Assembly: GCA_023014485.1 (NCBI GenBank)
Contig: JAJOZX010008843.1
Location: 105,725 to 169,724, forward strand
Source: Bathynomus jamesi
Taxonomy: Eukaryota; Arthropoda; Malacostraca; Isopoda; Cirolanidae
Reading direction: 5' to 3'
DNA: 64,000 nt
Shown here: positions 10,570 to 21,437 of the stretch, one piece after another
How positions within the stretch are numbered: position 1 is the stretch's first letter
How the letters are laid out: every line of letters begins with the position of its first letter
Translations under genes and position numbers: made by a program
Notes under the pieces: model-generated
Database searches by the model: none
What the model was told of the DNA's origin: nothing
Seen by the model: only the letters and a program-made list of their open reading frames with translations

Positions 10570-10688
10570 AGATCACCTGAAGATCAGCGCCCCCAGCCTT
10601 CTTTAGTTAGCTTTATAAGGCTAACTAACGAAAATAGCCTTATAAGGCTAACTAAAGAAGGCTGGGGGTCCTGATCTTCAGGTGGTCC
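10570..10688. mobile_element. Cruciform MITE with 8-bp target duplication
   Basis: 119 bp flanked by TATGAAAG on both sides (10562-10569 and 10689-10696). Arms of about 52 bp (GATCACCTGAAGATCAG.. and its complement) are separated by about 14 bp. Each arm also contains its own palindrome TTAGTTAGC..TATAAGGCTAACTAA, giving nested hairpins. The 8-bp duplication suggests a hAT-type parent. Confidence 0.75.
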
Positions 10689-10871
10689 TATGAAAGTAGT
10701 AAACAAAAATATTTATCTGTTGAAAATTAAATTATTAATTTTATTACTGATTAAAAATATAATTGATCGAAATATAATTTAACCGAGAATTTAATACCTT
10801 CGGACATATTGCAGATGTTTGAATCCCACACATATATCATATATACCTTATGAACCTTATGTTGTTTCGTG

Positions 10872-11958
10872 CGTTGGTCTCTCTTCACACGGAGGTCAAG
10901 CTGGTGGCCCCGCCTCTAGATCTGGCTTGGTGGAGAGCGAGTTGCTTTCTTGCGCTCTCCATCGTACATAGCCAGGCACGCCCGGCTCATCTGGTACCGT
11001 CCTGAGCCAGGCATCCAGTCTTCTTTTGAAGACTTCAACTTTGACCCCCATTACGTTTCTAAGGTCCTTTGGAAGCTGGTTGAAAAGTCTTGGCCCCCTG
11101 ACAACCAAGCTATTTTCCTTCAGAGTTGAGGAGGTCCCTTGTCGGGCCTTTAATTTGGGAACACTACACATTCTGCCTTTCCTATTTTCCAGTGTTGTTT
11201 GAATGGTAATTGGGTTTAGTTTTAGGTTTGGTACCAGTTTTTCGATCATTTTCCATATGTAAATTATGGTGTACCTCTCTCTTCATCTTTCCAGGGAGTA
11301 CAGATTTAGTTTACATAGTCTTTTCCAGTAGTTGAGTTCTTTGCAGCCATCAATCTTGGCTGTGAAATGCTTTTGCGTTTCTTCTATTTTATTAGTTTCT
11401 TCCTTTTTATATGGGGACGTCAAAACTGAGCAGGATTCAAGTTTTAGTATAATCAGTGTTTTAGCAGGGGAATCATTACTGTCCTGCCCCTTCTCTTGAA
11501 CGTTCTTAGTACCTGTTCCGCGACTCTTTTTGCTTTATTTATCGCTATCTGATTTTGTGTTTCGAATTTCGCATCATCTGTCATTATTATCCCGAGATCG
11601 ATCGCTTTCGTGCTTCTCTGAATGTCCTGTCTATCTGGAGCATAATATGCAGTCTGTTTAAGTTCTTCTTTTCTACCATATCTCAGGAGCTGAAATTTCT
11701 CGGTGTTAAATGACATGTTGTCTTCTGACCATTTGTATATTTTGTTCGTGTCCCTCTGCAAGGCCTCCACGTCATGTACATCGCTGATTTTTCTGCTGAT
11801 CTTTGTATCATCTGCAAGGATGTTACTATACTGTTGCTGTTTACTCCGCTGTCTATGTCTGTTAGCAAGATAATGAACAGGAGTGGGGCCAGTACTGTCC
11901 CTTGTGGTACTGAGCTGCGTACTTCCGATTCTGATGATGATATACCTTGAATTTTGAA

Positions 11959-11963
<5 letters not shown>
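10872..11963 (-). mobile_element. CR1-like LINE fragment, 5'-truncated
   Basis: The minus strand encodes the RT C-terminal half and tail: ADDTKISRKISDVHDVEALQ, NMSFNTEKFQLLRYG, then VVRGPRLFNQLPKDLRNVMG and DEPGVPGYVRWRAQESNSL (11986-10896). The 3' end carries short repeats (CCTTATGAA units at 10846-10860), as is usual for CR1. The 5' side stops in a (CA)n(TA)n tract at 11960-12000. Confidence 0.85.
10896..11850 (-). pseudogene. CR1 reverse transcriptase C-terminal fragment
   Basis: Coding sequence lies in two frames: 11850-11453 (thumb-side motifs following the ADD catalytic motif) and 11249-10896 (post-RT conserved block GPRLFNQLPKDLRN, ending at a stop). The FADD motif is reached near 11820 with a local frame change (AD-DTKIS versus SLQMIQRSA in the overlapping frame). 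No endonuclease and no RT palm N-terminus remain. It is closely related to the copy at 12.0-15.0 kb and was made by the same type of machinery. Confidence 0.75.
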
Positions 11964-12001
<38 letters not shown>

Positions 12002-12036
12002 ACCTTACAACCTTACAAAGGTTTCGCGCGATGATC

Positions 12037-13748
12037 TCATTTCGCGAAGGTCAAGCTTGTCGCCCCTCCTCTCGAGTTGGCCTGGTGAAGTAGTGAGTTG
12101 GATTCTTGCGCTCTCCACCTCACATAGCCAGGTACGCCCGGCTCATCGGGAATTGTTCCGAGCCAGGCGTCTAGTCTTCTTTTGGAGATTTTCACTGCAA
12201 CTCCCTTCGTGTTTCTTAGGTCTTTGGGCAACTGATTAAACAGTTTTGGTCCTCTCACTACAAAACTATTTTCTTTCAGGGTTAAGGATGTTCCCTGTCT
12301 CGCCTTCAATTTGGGAATACGACACAGTCTACTGTTTCTACTTTCCACCGTTGTTTGGGGAGTTATAGGATTCAGAGTAAGATTAGGGACTAGTTTCTCC
12401 ATTATTTTCCAAGTGTAAATAATGGTGTATCTCTCTCTTCTCCTTTCCAGTGAATATAGGTCTAGTTCGCGTAACCTTTCCCAGTAATTTAGTTCTTTGC
12501 ACCCACTGATCTTGGCTGTGAAGCTTCTCTAGATCCCTTCCAGCTGTCTAATATCTTCTTTTTTATATGAGGATGTTAGGACCGAGCAGTATTCCAATTT
12601 GGGTATTATCAGGGTTTTCAGTAGAGGAATCATTACATTCCTATCCCTTCGTTTAAAGGTTCTCAATACCTGTCCCGTTATTTTCTTTGCTCTGTTTACT
12701 GCTATCTTATTTGTGTATCAAGTTTCGCATCATCTGTCATTACAACCCCTAAATCTTTTGCTCTGGAATTTCTCTGAATTTCCTGTCCATTTGGGGTATA
12801 ATATTCCATGGATTTTAGGTCTTCTCTTTTTCCGTACCGTAATAGCTGAAATTTCTCGGTGTTAAACTTCATATTGTTGTCTTCCGTCCACTTGTAGATT
12901 CTGTTTATTTCGGTTTGTAGAGATCCTATGTCTTCTGGGTTTCTTATTTTTCTACTGATCTTTGTGTCATCCGCAAAGGATGTTACTGTGCTGTCTCCGG
13001 TAACGTCCTCATCTATGTCAGTTAGCATGATTATGAAGAGTAGTGGAGCTAATACTGTTCTTTGTGGTACTGAGCTGAGGACCTCTGATTCTGATGAAGA
13101 TACTCCTTGTACTGTAACGACTTGCCACCGCTCACTAAGGAAATTATATATCCATTTCCCTACTTTTCTTGTTATTCCCATATATTTCAGTTTATGTATT
13201 ATGATTCCGTGGTCACACTTGACGAACGCTTTAGCAAAGTCTGTGTACAGTACATCACAGTTTTCATTACTTTCCAGTGAATCAATAATGTTGTTGTAGT
13301 GTTCTATTAGTTGTGATAGGCATGATCTGCCTGACCGAAACCCGTGTTGGTTATCATTGAATTTTTTCCGAGTTTCCAAAAAGTCATAGATTTTCTGTCT
13401 AACTATTCTTTCAAATATTTTAGTGAGATGGGATGTAAGCGATACTGGCCTATAGTTTTTGGCCTCGGATCGATCTCCTCCTTTATATAGTGGGACTATG
13501 TTCTCGCTCTTCAGGATGCGCGGTATTTCTCCCGTGTCTAGTGATCGTCTCCATATCCAGTATAGGGGCACAGCGATTGCATTCCTGCAGTTTTTGATCA
13601 GTGTGGCATTCCATTTATCCGGTCCTGCCGCTGAGTGTGTTTTTAGTTTCCCTATGGCTCGCGTAATATCATCCGTCGTAAAGTCGAAATCCGTCATACT
13701 TTCCACTCGTGGTTCTTCTTCAAAGAGCGCGTTTCTATCGCATATCAA
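12037..13748 (-). pseudogene. CR1 reverse transcriptase, near-continuous
   Basis: One open block (13748-12702) carries RT motifs in order: SAAGPDKWNATLIKNC (residues about 39-54), NYRPVSLTSHLTKIFE (about 99-113), NQHGFRSGRSCLSQL (133-147), VLYTDFAKAFVKCDHG (167-181), SSVPQRTVLAPLLFI (225-239) and the catalytic FADD (258-261). A frame change near 12700 leads to 12402-12037 with the C-terminal block GPKLFNQLPKDLRN and DEPGVPGYVRWRAQESNSL. The usual GxPQG is SVPQR here and AFDKVDH is altered, so activity is doubtful. The upstream part continues beyond the hAT at 14672-15008. The apparent start codon is TTG and is not a real start. Confidence 0.85.
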
Positions 13749-13809
13749 TTTGTCAGTTTTTGGGATACTGAAAGATGATTCGTACTGAGCTCTTAATATT
13801 TCAGATACT

Positions 13810-14671
13810 CAGAGCTGGGCAGTATTTAAATACATTTGTATTTAAATACGTATTTAAATACATTTGTGTATTTAGAACTGTATTTATAAATACATTGTTT
13901 TTCATGTATTTAAATATAGTATTTAAATACTTTAATGAGTATTTAAATACAGTGTAGTACAGCATGGTTCATGTTTCAACGTGTCAGTTCAATCAGTTGT
14001 GTGCCACTCTTAGTCGAAAGCGGTTGATTTCTTTATCGTGTGCGTGTCATGGCTTCAACAAGCAAATCCGGTGAATCAAACAGTGATATATCTGCAGATA
14101 ACAATTTAGTGCACCCTCTGTTTGATGGAAAATACTTTAAAATTAAATCTAAAGACGGTAATAAGGTAACGTGCACCTGCTTGCTGTGTAAACACGAAGT
14201 CTCTGCTGCAAGCAATGCTACAACGAATCTGTACACTCATCTGAAGGTAAGTGTTTTTTAGACATCAAAAAATATCTTGAAATTGACCGAATAATCGTAC
14301 AAAACGGCTCTGCCTTAAGTGGGCCTGTGTAACTAACTCGTTGCAATCAATCCAATTTGCGATGGAAAATTCATTGATGAAAAAGCTTTTAAAATCGTCT
14401 GATCTATCGAGTGGTGTATTTATTTCGAAATTCACCGTGTCCCCTAAAGTAGAAATTTATCAGAACATGAATTAGTGAATGCATATGTTAAAATTTGTAT
14501 GTATTTAAAATGTATTTACAAATGTATTTAAATACAATTGATTTATTTTGTATTTAGTATCTAAATACATTCGTAAAATGTATTTAGTATTTAGTATTTA
14601 AATACATTTCTCCCATGTATTTAGTATTTAGTATTTAAATACATTCAATGTATTTATTGCCCAGCTCTGCT
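13810..14671 (+). mobile_element. hAT derivative keeping the 5' (BED finger) end
   Basis: Ends are CAGAGCTGGGCAGTA and its complement (..TTGCCCAGCTCTG). The flanking 8-mers are CAGATACT (13802-13809) and GAGATACT (14672-14679). The interior near both ends is built of ATTTAAATAC units. It shares both ends with the element at 42643-43527 but keeps a different internal part. Confidence 0.85.
14049..14246 (+). CDS. First exon of hAT transposase: BED-type zinc finger
   Basis: ATG at 14049 opens a 66-codon exon ending at a canonical donor, CTGAAG/GTAAGTG. The protein has FDGKYFKIKS followed by VTCTCLLCKHEVSAASNATT and NLYTHLK: a C-x2-C..H-x3-H-like BED finger, the DNA-binding N-terminus of hAT transposases. 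The following exons are missing from this copy, so only the finger could be made. It could be a remnant with no function. Confidence 0.65.
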
Positions 14672-15008
14672 GAGATACTTCTGTTAAATCATCAGATAGA
14701 GCACTGTTCTCATTTTTTAAAGGTCCGATAGTCGCGTGGCTTTTCGACTTTCTTTTTGCGAAATTATAGAAGTACTTTGAGTTAGCCTTTATCGCTTCTA
14801 CAGCTTCGTTTTCTTCTTTTTCTGTATATGCTTCTCGATTAGTTCTTGTATGACGACATCGATACTTTGCAGTTTATCATTTAATATTATTCTGATGTTG
14901 TTTTCTTTACAATTACTTAATTTTGCAGTCACTCTTTTTCTTTTTCGAAACAATGCCCTCTTTTGCCTTTCGAACCTGCTTCTCTTTCCTCTTTGTTATA
15001 TCTTTGGG

Positions 15009-15081
<73 letters not shown>
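15009..15081. repeat. (AC)n(TA)n microsatellite
   Basis: Compound AC then TA tract at the 5' truncation point of the CR1 LINE. Confidence 0.95.
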
Positions 15082-15245
15082 TACTTCGTATGTATTACTT
15101 ATATAAAAGCAAAGCTAATAGTTCACTGCACTAAGTTAAAGTAATGAAGACTAATTAAAGAAAACCGTAAAAGAAGAGTTTCACATGTAATATGATGGAG
15201 ATATAATTTAATTAATTAAAAAAAAACTTTGGATTAAGAACAGTG

Positions 15246-15251
<6 letters not shown>

Positions 15252-15307
<56 letters not shown>

Positions 15308-15308
15308 C
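15252..15308. repeat. (TA)n microsatellite
   Basis: Nearly pure TA, interrupted once. The spacer 15309-15600 that follows holds no gene. Confidence 0.95.
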
Positions 15309-15601
15309 ACTGTATATAATGTATAAAAATATACTGAATTCATTTTCGTTTTAAGAATTTTAAAAGAACTATAATCGAAGGCAAAAAAAGGGTTTTAATA
15401 CGTTTTAATACTGGGGGAGGGGGGGAGACAAAATTTTTTTTAAATAAAAAAGAATCTCGATCTTTCTTTAAAACCACCAATTTCACTCAAACTTGGTCGT
15501 GATTTTCTGCCAATTGGATCGATGCAAAAATTTAAATTTTCATACATATATAATGGAAAACATTTTGCAAAAGGTTAAAATCGTGGCTATATATATATAT
15601 A

Positions 15602-15930
15602 CAGGGTGTCCCATAAGTCCGGTCTCGTAGGAAGATTTATTTTAAATTAAATTTACAAAAGTAATACATAAGAACTAAAATAAATGTTCAAGTTGATGTC
15701 TTGTTTTGGGACCTTTTTTTTTTTGTTGCAATGGCTAATATGGAAGTGAGTCCTTTTCCTGAAGAGTGCAACTCATTTCCATATTAGCCATTGCGTGTTA
15801 TTCTACCTGCAACCAAAAAAAGGTCCCAAAACATGACATCAATTTGAACATTTGTAGTTCCAATGTATTACGTTTGTAAATTCAATTTAAAATAAATTTT
15901 CCTATCAGACCGGACTTGTGGGACACCCTG
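15602..15930. mobile_element. Fold-back mariner-type MITE
   Basis: 329 bp between TA dinucleotides inside TA tracts. Ends are CAGGGTGTCCCATAAGTCC and its near-complement. Almost the whole element is an inverted repeat: arms of about 155 bp share TCCGGTCT, TTATTTTAAATT, TGTTTTGGGACC and CAATGGCTAATATGGAA around a short centre. No coding capacity. TA duplication and CAGGGTG ends fit Tc1/mariner. Confidence 0.85.
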
Positions 15931-15932
15931 TA

Positions 15933-16854
15933 TATATATATATATTGTAAAAAAATTTACTTTTAAAATACAATTATTTAAAATTATAATTACTTCTGTA
16001 CAGCGAATGAGTAAACTTTCTAATTACTTAATTGAAAAGGTGCTCGAAACCGAAGGTGAAATCATTTGGCGTGGTAAGAAGCATCTAATTCTTTGGAAGA
16101 AAAAAAAATTCGTGAGTTATTCATTACGTGAAATACTCTTTGTAAACAACATTATCTATTTCGTTGTTACTAAAATACATTCCAATGAATGAATTGGAAT
16201 ATGCGGTCGACTGCGTTTTACTTCACGATCAGACTGTAAATGAAAACGAGTTTCTACTTTTTCACGTAAAGTTACGAGGAAGTACTGTACGCAAAGTAAC
16301 GAATGACTAAACTTTTATATGTAATTATTTGTAAAAAGAAGCAGTTCAACTGTAAATAATTACTTTAAAACATATATATATATATATATATATGCGAACA
16401 ACACTGAATGAAGATTAGAACCTTGAACCCTTGAGTTGCAACCTCACCGCTCTACAGTGGCTGGCTACAGCCAGGCTCTTCAGCAGATACTTAATCCTCC
16501 CGCCCACAAACAGTTGGTTTCAAAGCTATCTTTTATATCACCCAAACTGCCGCGTACGGTTAGTTAAGAATTTACTCTGTCGTATTTAAATGAAGGGATT
16601 AACCTCGCTAATAAAACCATGAGGTGATAAGGTACCTAAACGAGCCATTTTAGGCTGCTGGATGAGGAATCTGTTAGAGGGAGTGGCGCCGATGTAGGAG
16701 CAGTGGGGCTGTAGGCCGGCTGTAGGCCGCGAGGGTTGAAGGGGGGGAGGAAACTCTCATTTAGTGTTGTTTGCATTTATGTACCCCATTACCCCAGGGT
16801 CGTATTAGCGTTGTTAATCCCATTTTATATATATATATATATATAACTTTTGGT
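15933..16854. other. Unannotated spacer with possible tRNA-like relic
   Basis: Positions 16425-16495 on the minus strand contain TAGAGCGGTGAGG and GGGTTCAAGGTTC, weakly like A and B boxes. A TA tract lies at 16370-16392. The open frame at 16007-16192 has no motif. No gene is supported. Confidence 0.35.
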
Positions 16855-17135
16855 TAACCTTTGGTTTGCTTCCGCCCGAATTGTTCATTCTGACAAAGGT
16901 CGAGCTTTTCACTCCACCTTAGACCTACAGTTTAACGTGGAATCCGAACCACGCCCCCACCAGCAGCCCAGCGTCTAGGCCACCCAGGGTACCCATTTAT
17001 CTACCAACCACTTTCTTTATTATGTGGAAGGATGAACAGCTGGGTTTTGCTGCGCGCCGGCTGCCATCATCGGGCCTCGATCCCGGATTGGTAGTCAGCA
17101 ACGCTAACCACTACCACTACACCACCGAGGCGCAT
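16855..17135 (-). repeat. Dimeric tRNA-derived SINE, copy 2, minus strand
   Basis: Collinear with 7075-7345, including TTTAACGTGGAATCCGAACC and GGATGAACAGCTGGG. It adjoins a TA tract at 17138-17167. Confidence 0.75.
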
Positions 17136-17136
17136 C

Positions 17137-17167
<31 letters not shown>

Positions 17168-17263
17168 CAAAGCTATTGACTTCTCCTTAGGGAAACGGAG
17201 CTTACAGATGAAAAGAAGGACAACACAACAGCAAACTTTTTCGTTTATTTTTTATACTTGAGA

Positions 17264-17292
17264 CTTTTCGACAAATCTTTTGTCATCATCAG
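17264..17292 (-). ncRNA. Hammerhead-like core
   Basis: The minus strand reads CTGATGA, one T, then GACAAA..TTTGTC pairing, then GAAAAG. This is the hammerhead layout CUGANGA / stem II / GAAA with one extra nucleotide before stem II. The surrounding 17.17-17.45 kb looks like the end of a retroelement. Confidence 0.45.
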
Positions 17293-17454
17293 TGAATTAT
17301 GTCTTAAAACCTTTAAACAAAAATGAGAATAATGAAAATTACATCAATACAAAATTAAAATCATTAAAATTACATCACTACAAAAAATTAAAATCATTAA
17401 AATTAAATTAAAATTACCTCAACTGGTAATGTACTATAATATATATATATAAAA

Positions 17455-17469
<15 letters not shown>

Positions 17470-17486
<17 letters not shown>

Positions 17487-17760
17487 AAGTTCGGGAAGAA
17501 CCGATTCGCCTCTATTTAAAAGGGCATATCTCGGCGGAAAAACAAAGAAAAAGTGAGAGGAAAGACAGAGGAAAAAGAAAGGGTGGAGGGGACAGTCGAA
17601 GTGGAAAAAGACCAAGGATGACAAGGACTGCAGGGTCGAGCCCCATCATCCTTGGGTGCTAGGGCCGGGAGGGCGCACGTGAAACCTCCAGGAACAAGCA
17701 CGTACAAACGAGCACAAAGAGCACTCAAGAGCACGAGCTTAGAACCCCCTTGCGGGGATA
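17470..17760 (-). other. Unidentified repeat-like C/T-rich block
   Basis: The minus strand encodes an uninterrupted 72-codon frame (17734-17516) rich in Ser/Pro/Phe with no known motif. Composition resembles a LINE 5' region. TA tracts lie on both sides (17443-17470, 17758-17780). I cannot name it. Confidence 0.35.
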
Positions 17761-17883
17761 TATATAATATATATATATACTTATTACAATGTACTATAAT
17801 AATTCTGAAAAATATATTGTGTCAAATTATTTTTATAGAATCTTAAAAACAGACTGATAAAAAAGAATCAAAACGAGGCATAC

Positions 17884-17916
17884 GTTTCGAGTGTAGTGGT
17901 AGAGACCCTTCATCAG
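17884..17916 (-). ncRNA. Hammerhead-like core
   Basis: The minus strand reads CTGATGA, one A, GGGT..ACTC (four pairs, one wobble, 12-nt loop), then GAAACGT. Same layout as 17264-17292, 49632-49656, 53834-53858 and 63522-63551. Confidence 0.45.
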
Positions 17917-18247
17917 ATCCCACTATCTATATATGCTTTTCCTCCCCCTTATACTTAAGCTAGTGACAAACGTGTATTGAGAATTGAAAGCATAAATTAA
18001 CTTTCCAATTCAACAGCGAGAATACATTTGAAGTCAGAACAAAATTTAATGGTTGGTACGTCGTAAAAAAAAAAGTTTCATCAATTCTGATTCGTTAATC
18101 GAGTATGACGTCAAGAAGAAAAGCGAGGGTCATTGTTGTTAAACCAATTATAAATTTTTCTGTGTTCGGTCGTGGAAGAAAGTTTGTGATTAGTTTTTAT
18201 CGTATAATGTAGTAAAAATGTTCAAAAAAAATATTTTTTCGCTATTG

Positions 18248-18345
18248 TATATGATGTACGTAACATCCTTCTGTGAGGGGGCGGAGGGGGCGTTTCGGTG
18301 GACGTTCGCCCTTGAGCTTTCCTTCCTGCATAAAAAACAATTTAG
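18248..18345 (+). repeat. 3' tail fragment of the Jockey-like LINE
   Basis: GCCCTTGAGCTTTCCTTCCTGCATAAAAAA matches in parts the 3' end of the LINE copies at 36.15 and 46.44 kb (..TTTCCTGCATAAAAAA). Only about 100 bp remain. Confidence 0.55.
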
Positions 18346-18483
18346 ACACGCCATATGTCAAATAAAATTCGGTCAGTACAGGGTGTACAGTAGATGTATT
18401 ACGTAATTAATAATTAAATTTAATGTGATGTATGTGTGTGTGTGTGTGTTTTGTGTGAGCTGTTGAACCTCCTCCTTCTTAAC

Positions 18484-18710
18484 AGCAAAGGTCATGTGAC
18501 AGAGGGAACTTACAGCTTTACGTGAGACCGAGCCACGGGTCGCTACATCATCTGGACGGTCCCCCATCTACAGTAACTACTACCCAGACCCAATGTCACT
18601 ACATCATCTAGACGTTCCCCCATCCAACTACTACTCAGACCCAATGTCGCTCAACTTCGTTGATGAACGGGAAGTGGTGTTACGACACTGGCTACGTCGT
18701 AGCCGCGATA
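18484..18710 (-). repeat. 5S-rRNA-derived SINE with internal duplication
   Basis: Same unit as 8560-8762. The block CCCCCATC..AACTACTAC..CAGACCCAATGTC occurs twice in tandem (18564-18594 and 18614-18645), so the 5S-like head is partly duplicated. Confidence 0.65.
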
Positions 18711-19165
18711 CGAATGTAACGTTTAACGAAATATTAAATAGGATTTTTTTTATTTAAGAAAGATTTATAATAAATTCTTTGATTCATCTTCGTATTTTGA
18801 TTTAGTGTTCTTTATCGCTTAGATGCATAAATATTGCGTATGAACAACTGCTCAGTTCCATTTGACCACGCGCGCGATCTTGAGATGCAGAAATCCATCA
18901 GTCACGCATTGGATAAGCTTTTTTTTTGCACCTTTGATAAGGTATTCAGCCGTGTTATGTTTGTTTGTGGAAAATAATTTTTTTATTATAAAATAGTTGA
19001 ATATATTAATCATATTTACTGTCGTACAATACAATTATATACAAAAAAAAATTGTGTGTAATGCGTGATTGATGGATTAGTGATTAGTATTCTCGTGACC
19101 CGAGTCAAAATTTCACCTAATATACTTCTTCGGAGCATGATATTTTACAATTTTTATACAACCAT

Positions 19166-19215
<50 letters not shown>

Positions 19216-19457
19216 CTCTCTCATTTTAAAATTAAAATCTGCGTAAATAGTTGAGTTTCTACGAGTTATCAATGATTATTCCTATTTATGTCTCGCGAAT
19301 ACTTTGCTTTGTCACTTACCTGGGAAATCTGAGGATCGATAGTGAATTATAATCCAAACTGAAATAAATAAAAAAGCCATTTCTAATTAAATTCAACCTT
19401 TTTGAGAAATTAACGACCACCTATAAAAAGTTTTAAAGAATACTACTGCCTTATGTA
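18711..19457. other. Spacer with (CT)n tract
   Basis: (CT)n at 19150-19222 with one interruption. No gene is seen in the rest. Confidence 0.6.
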
Positions 19458-19551
19458 CGGAGTGATTTAAAAAAAAAAAGGTGTTTCCCCCCCCCAAAAA
19501 TAAAAAATATGTAATAAATTATTTCTAGGAACATCATTTTGGATCACCCTG
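19458..19551 (-). mobile_element. Short mariner-type MITE, pair member A
   Basis: 94 bp between TA dinucleotides. Minus-strand end CAGGGTGATCCAAAA and an internal AAATAATTT..ACAT block plus G run match the element at 20326-20428, which lies in the opposite orientation about 0.8 kb away. Confidence 0.65.
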
Positions 19552-19736
19552 TATTTTAAAATGGTATAAATAAAAAAGTATGGATCACGGGAAATTGGCA
19601 TCTTAAAATAATCTTATGACTTCTTTGCAGCAAAGTTAAATGTGATAAGATTAAAGAATGAGATTAGCTAAAATTAGGAATAAGTTCCTCAAGATCAAGA
19701 GAACTTAAGCGGAACAACTGCTAAAAATATTATCTA

Positions 19737-20005
19737 TACGCCTCGGTGGTGCAGTGGTTAGCGTCGGCCCCGGGTTCGAGACCCGATGACGGCAGCCGGC
19801 GCGCAGCAAAACCCAGCTGTTCATCCTTCCACACAATAAAGTGGTTGGTAGATAAATGGGTACCCTAGGTGGCCTAGTGGTTAAGACGCTGGCTGCTGAT
19901 GGGGCGTGGTTCGGATTCCACGTTAAACTGTAGGTCTAAGGTGGAGTGAAAAGCTTGACCTTCATCAAAATGAACAATTCGGTTGGAAGCTAACCAAAGG
20001 TTATA
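19737..20005 (+). repeat. Dimeric tRNA-derived SINE, copy 3, plus strand
   Basis: Best copy: CGCCTCGGTGGTGCAGTGGT.. CGGGTTCGAGACCC (A and B boxes of head 1), linker GTTCATCCTTCCACACAATA, then GGTGGCCTAGTGGTTAAG and GTGGTTCGGATTCC (head 2) and a tail ending AACCAAAGGTTA. Confidence 0.8.
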
Positions 20006-20325
20006 CGTTTAAGCCATTTATCCGAACGGAAGAACTTGGGCACTGTGGGGCGTGGCCACTATGCCACCATACAATGAAAATCCATTCGTAATAGCTTATG
20101 AAGTTATGAACCCTGATAATGGGCCTGTATGCCCATCTGATCGACGCAGTTTTCTCTCTACACTAATAAACCAACCTAATCTAAGCTAACTATACCAAAT
20201 TTAACCTAACTTACAGTTAGTTCTCGATTAAATTTTACATCGAGACACTGAAGTTAATCCGCTTATAATAAAGAAAATAAACAATTAAAAATTAGAATAA
20301 ATAAATTTTAAAGCCCTTGAAAATA

Positions 20326-20428
20326 CAGGGTGATCCAAAAAAGTGTTAAAAATAATTTACATAAATTTTTTTGTGGGGGGAGGTCGAACACATTTTGTGT
20401 GTGTGTGTGGGGGGGGGGGGTCACCCTG
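20326..20428 (+). mobile_element. Short mariner-type MITE, pair member B
   Basis: TA-flanked, begins CAGGGTGATCCAAAA and ends TCACCCTG, with TG and G runs inside. Inverted relative of 19458-19551. Confidence 0.65.
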
Positions 20429-21023
20429 TATAATGAAGACTTAATTCATGTGGTAAAAAAAAAATAGAAATTCTATCAAAGAAATACTCGAGATTGTTTA
20501 ATAGTAAGTTTTTAAACAGACCATAGACGAATCAGCAGGACTTGAATCCTTTACAAATCTTTTAACATAAGGGCAGAATGTTCAGTATCAGAAAAAAATT
20601 CACCAAAAAATTTCCTAATTAAATTTAAAATTTTCTAAAATGCATAAAAAAAAACAATTAATTGATAATTCCATTCTTTTGGATGAGAGTAATAAAATTT
20701 CAAAAGAAAGTAATTTTTTTATATTTGTAAGAATTTTAGGCGGACATTTTTCCAAACCTGTTCGCTGCATGGGGAAAATTACTAAAACTAACCCAAATGA
20801 ACAAAAGATTATTGCATTGGTGGTCACGACAAGAAACTCTCCGCGTTGTATTCTGTGGAAAGTCGTCTTCATAATGGTACATGATAACAAAGGTGGAGGG
20901 AAAATACCTGAAAATACTTACCAAAAAACACCAGTTCTGAATTGTTAAAAAACCCAAATAACATCATTTCTCTACAGAAACAGACTGGGACATCACAACG
21001 TTCAGATCTTAGTCTCACCAGCC

Positions 21024-21064
<41 letters not shown>

Positions 21065-21193
21065 TAGAATGGCCGTTGCGCCTTGTGCAGCAAAATCCCA
21101 CCGTAGCAACCTACTGGGAGGGGCGAATGTGTTACTAAAACCTGCCCTGGTTCTCCCTTAAGGTTGATACGAAATTGGTGCTACAAACAGACA

Positions 21194-21240
<47 letters not shown>

Positions 21241-21382
21241 AGCGACCAGCAACACTCTCCTTCATCAAATTCTAATAAAAAATAGGAGTAACGGTAGACA
21301 TCTGTGGTCAAATCAACCGATCCTCTGAATATCAGTTCAGGAACGACGTAAAAGAAAGAAAGGAAAAAAAAAAAAAATAAAT

Positions 21383-21437
<55 letters not shown>

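Larger units (their letters stand above)
12004..15008 (-). mobile_element. CR1-like LINE, split by a hAT insertion
   Basis: The minus-strand LINE has its 3' end at about 12004 (tandem CCTTACAA units) and a 5' truncation at about 15008, where a (AC)n(TA)n microsatellite begins. Positions 13810-14671 are a later hAT insertion; LINE sequence resumes at 14672 with the duplicated GAGATACT. The element retains RT and the C-terminal region but not the endonuclease. Confidence 0.85.

Noticed and set aside
20615..20957. Three overlapping open frames, possibly a small gene
   Set aside because: No motif, no clear start context, both strands open; could be an unrecognised repeat.
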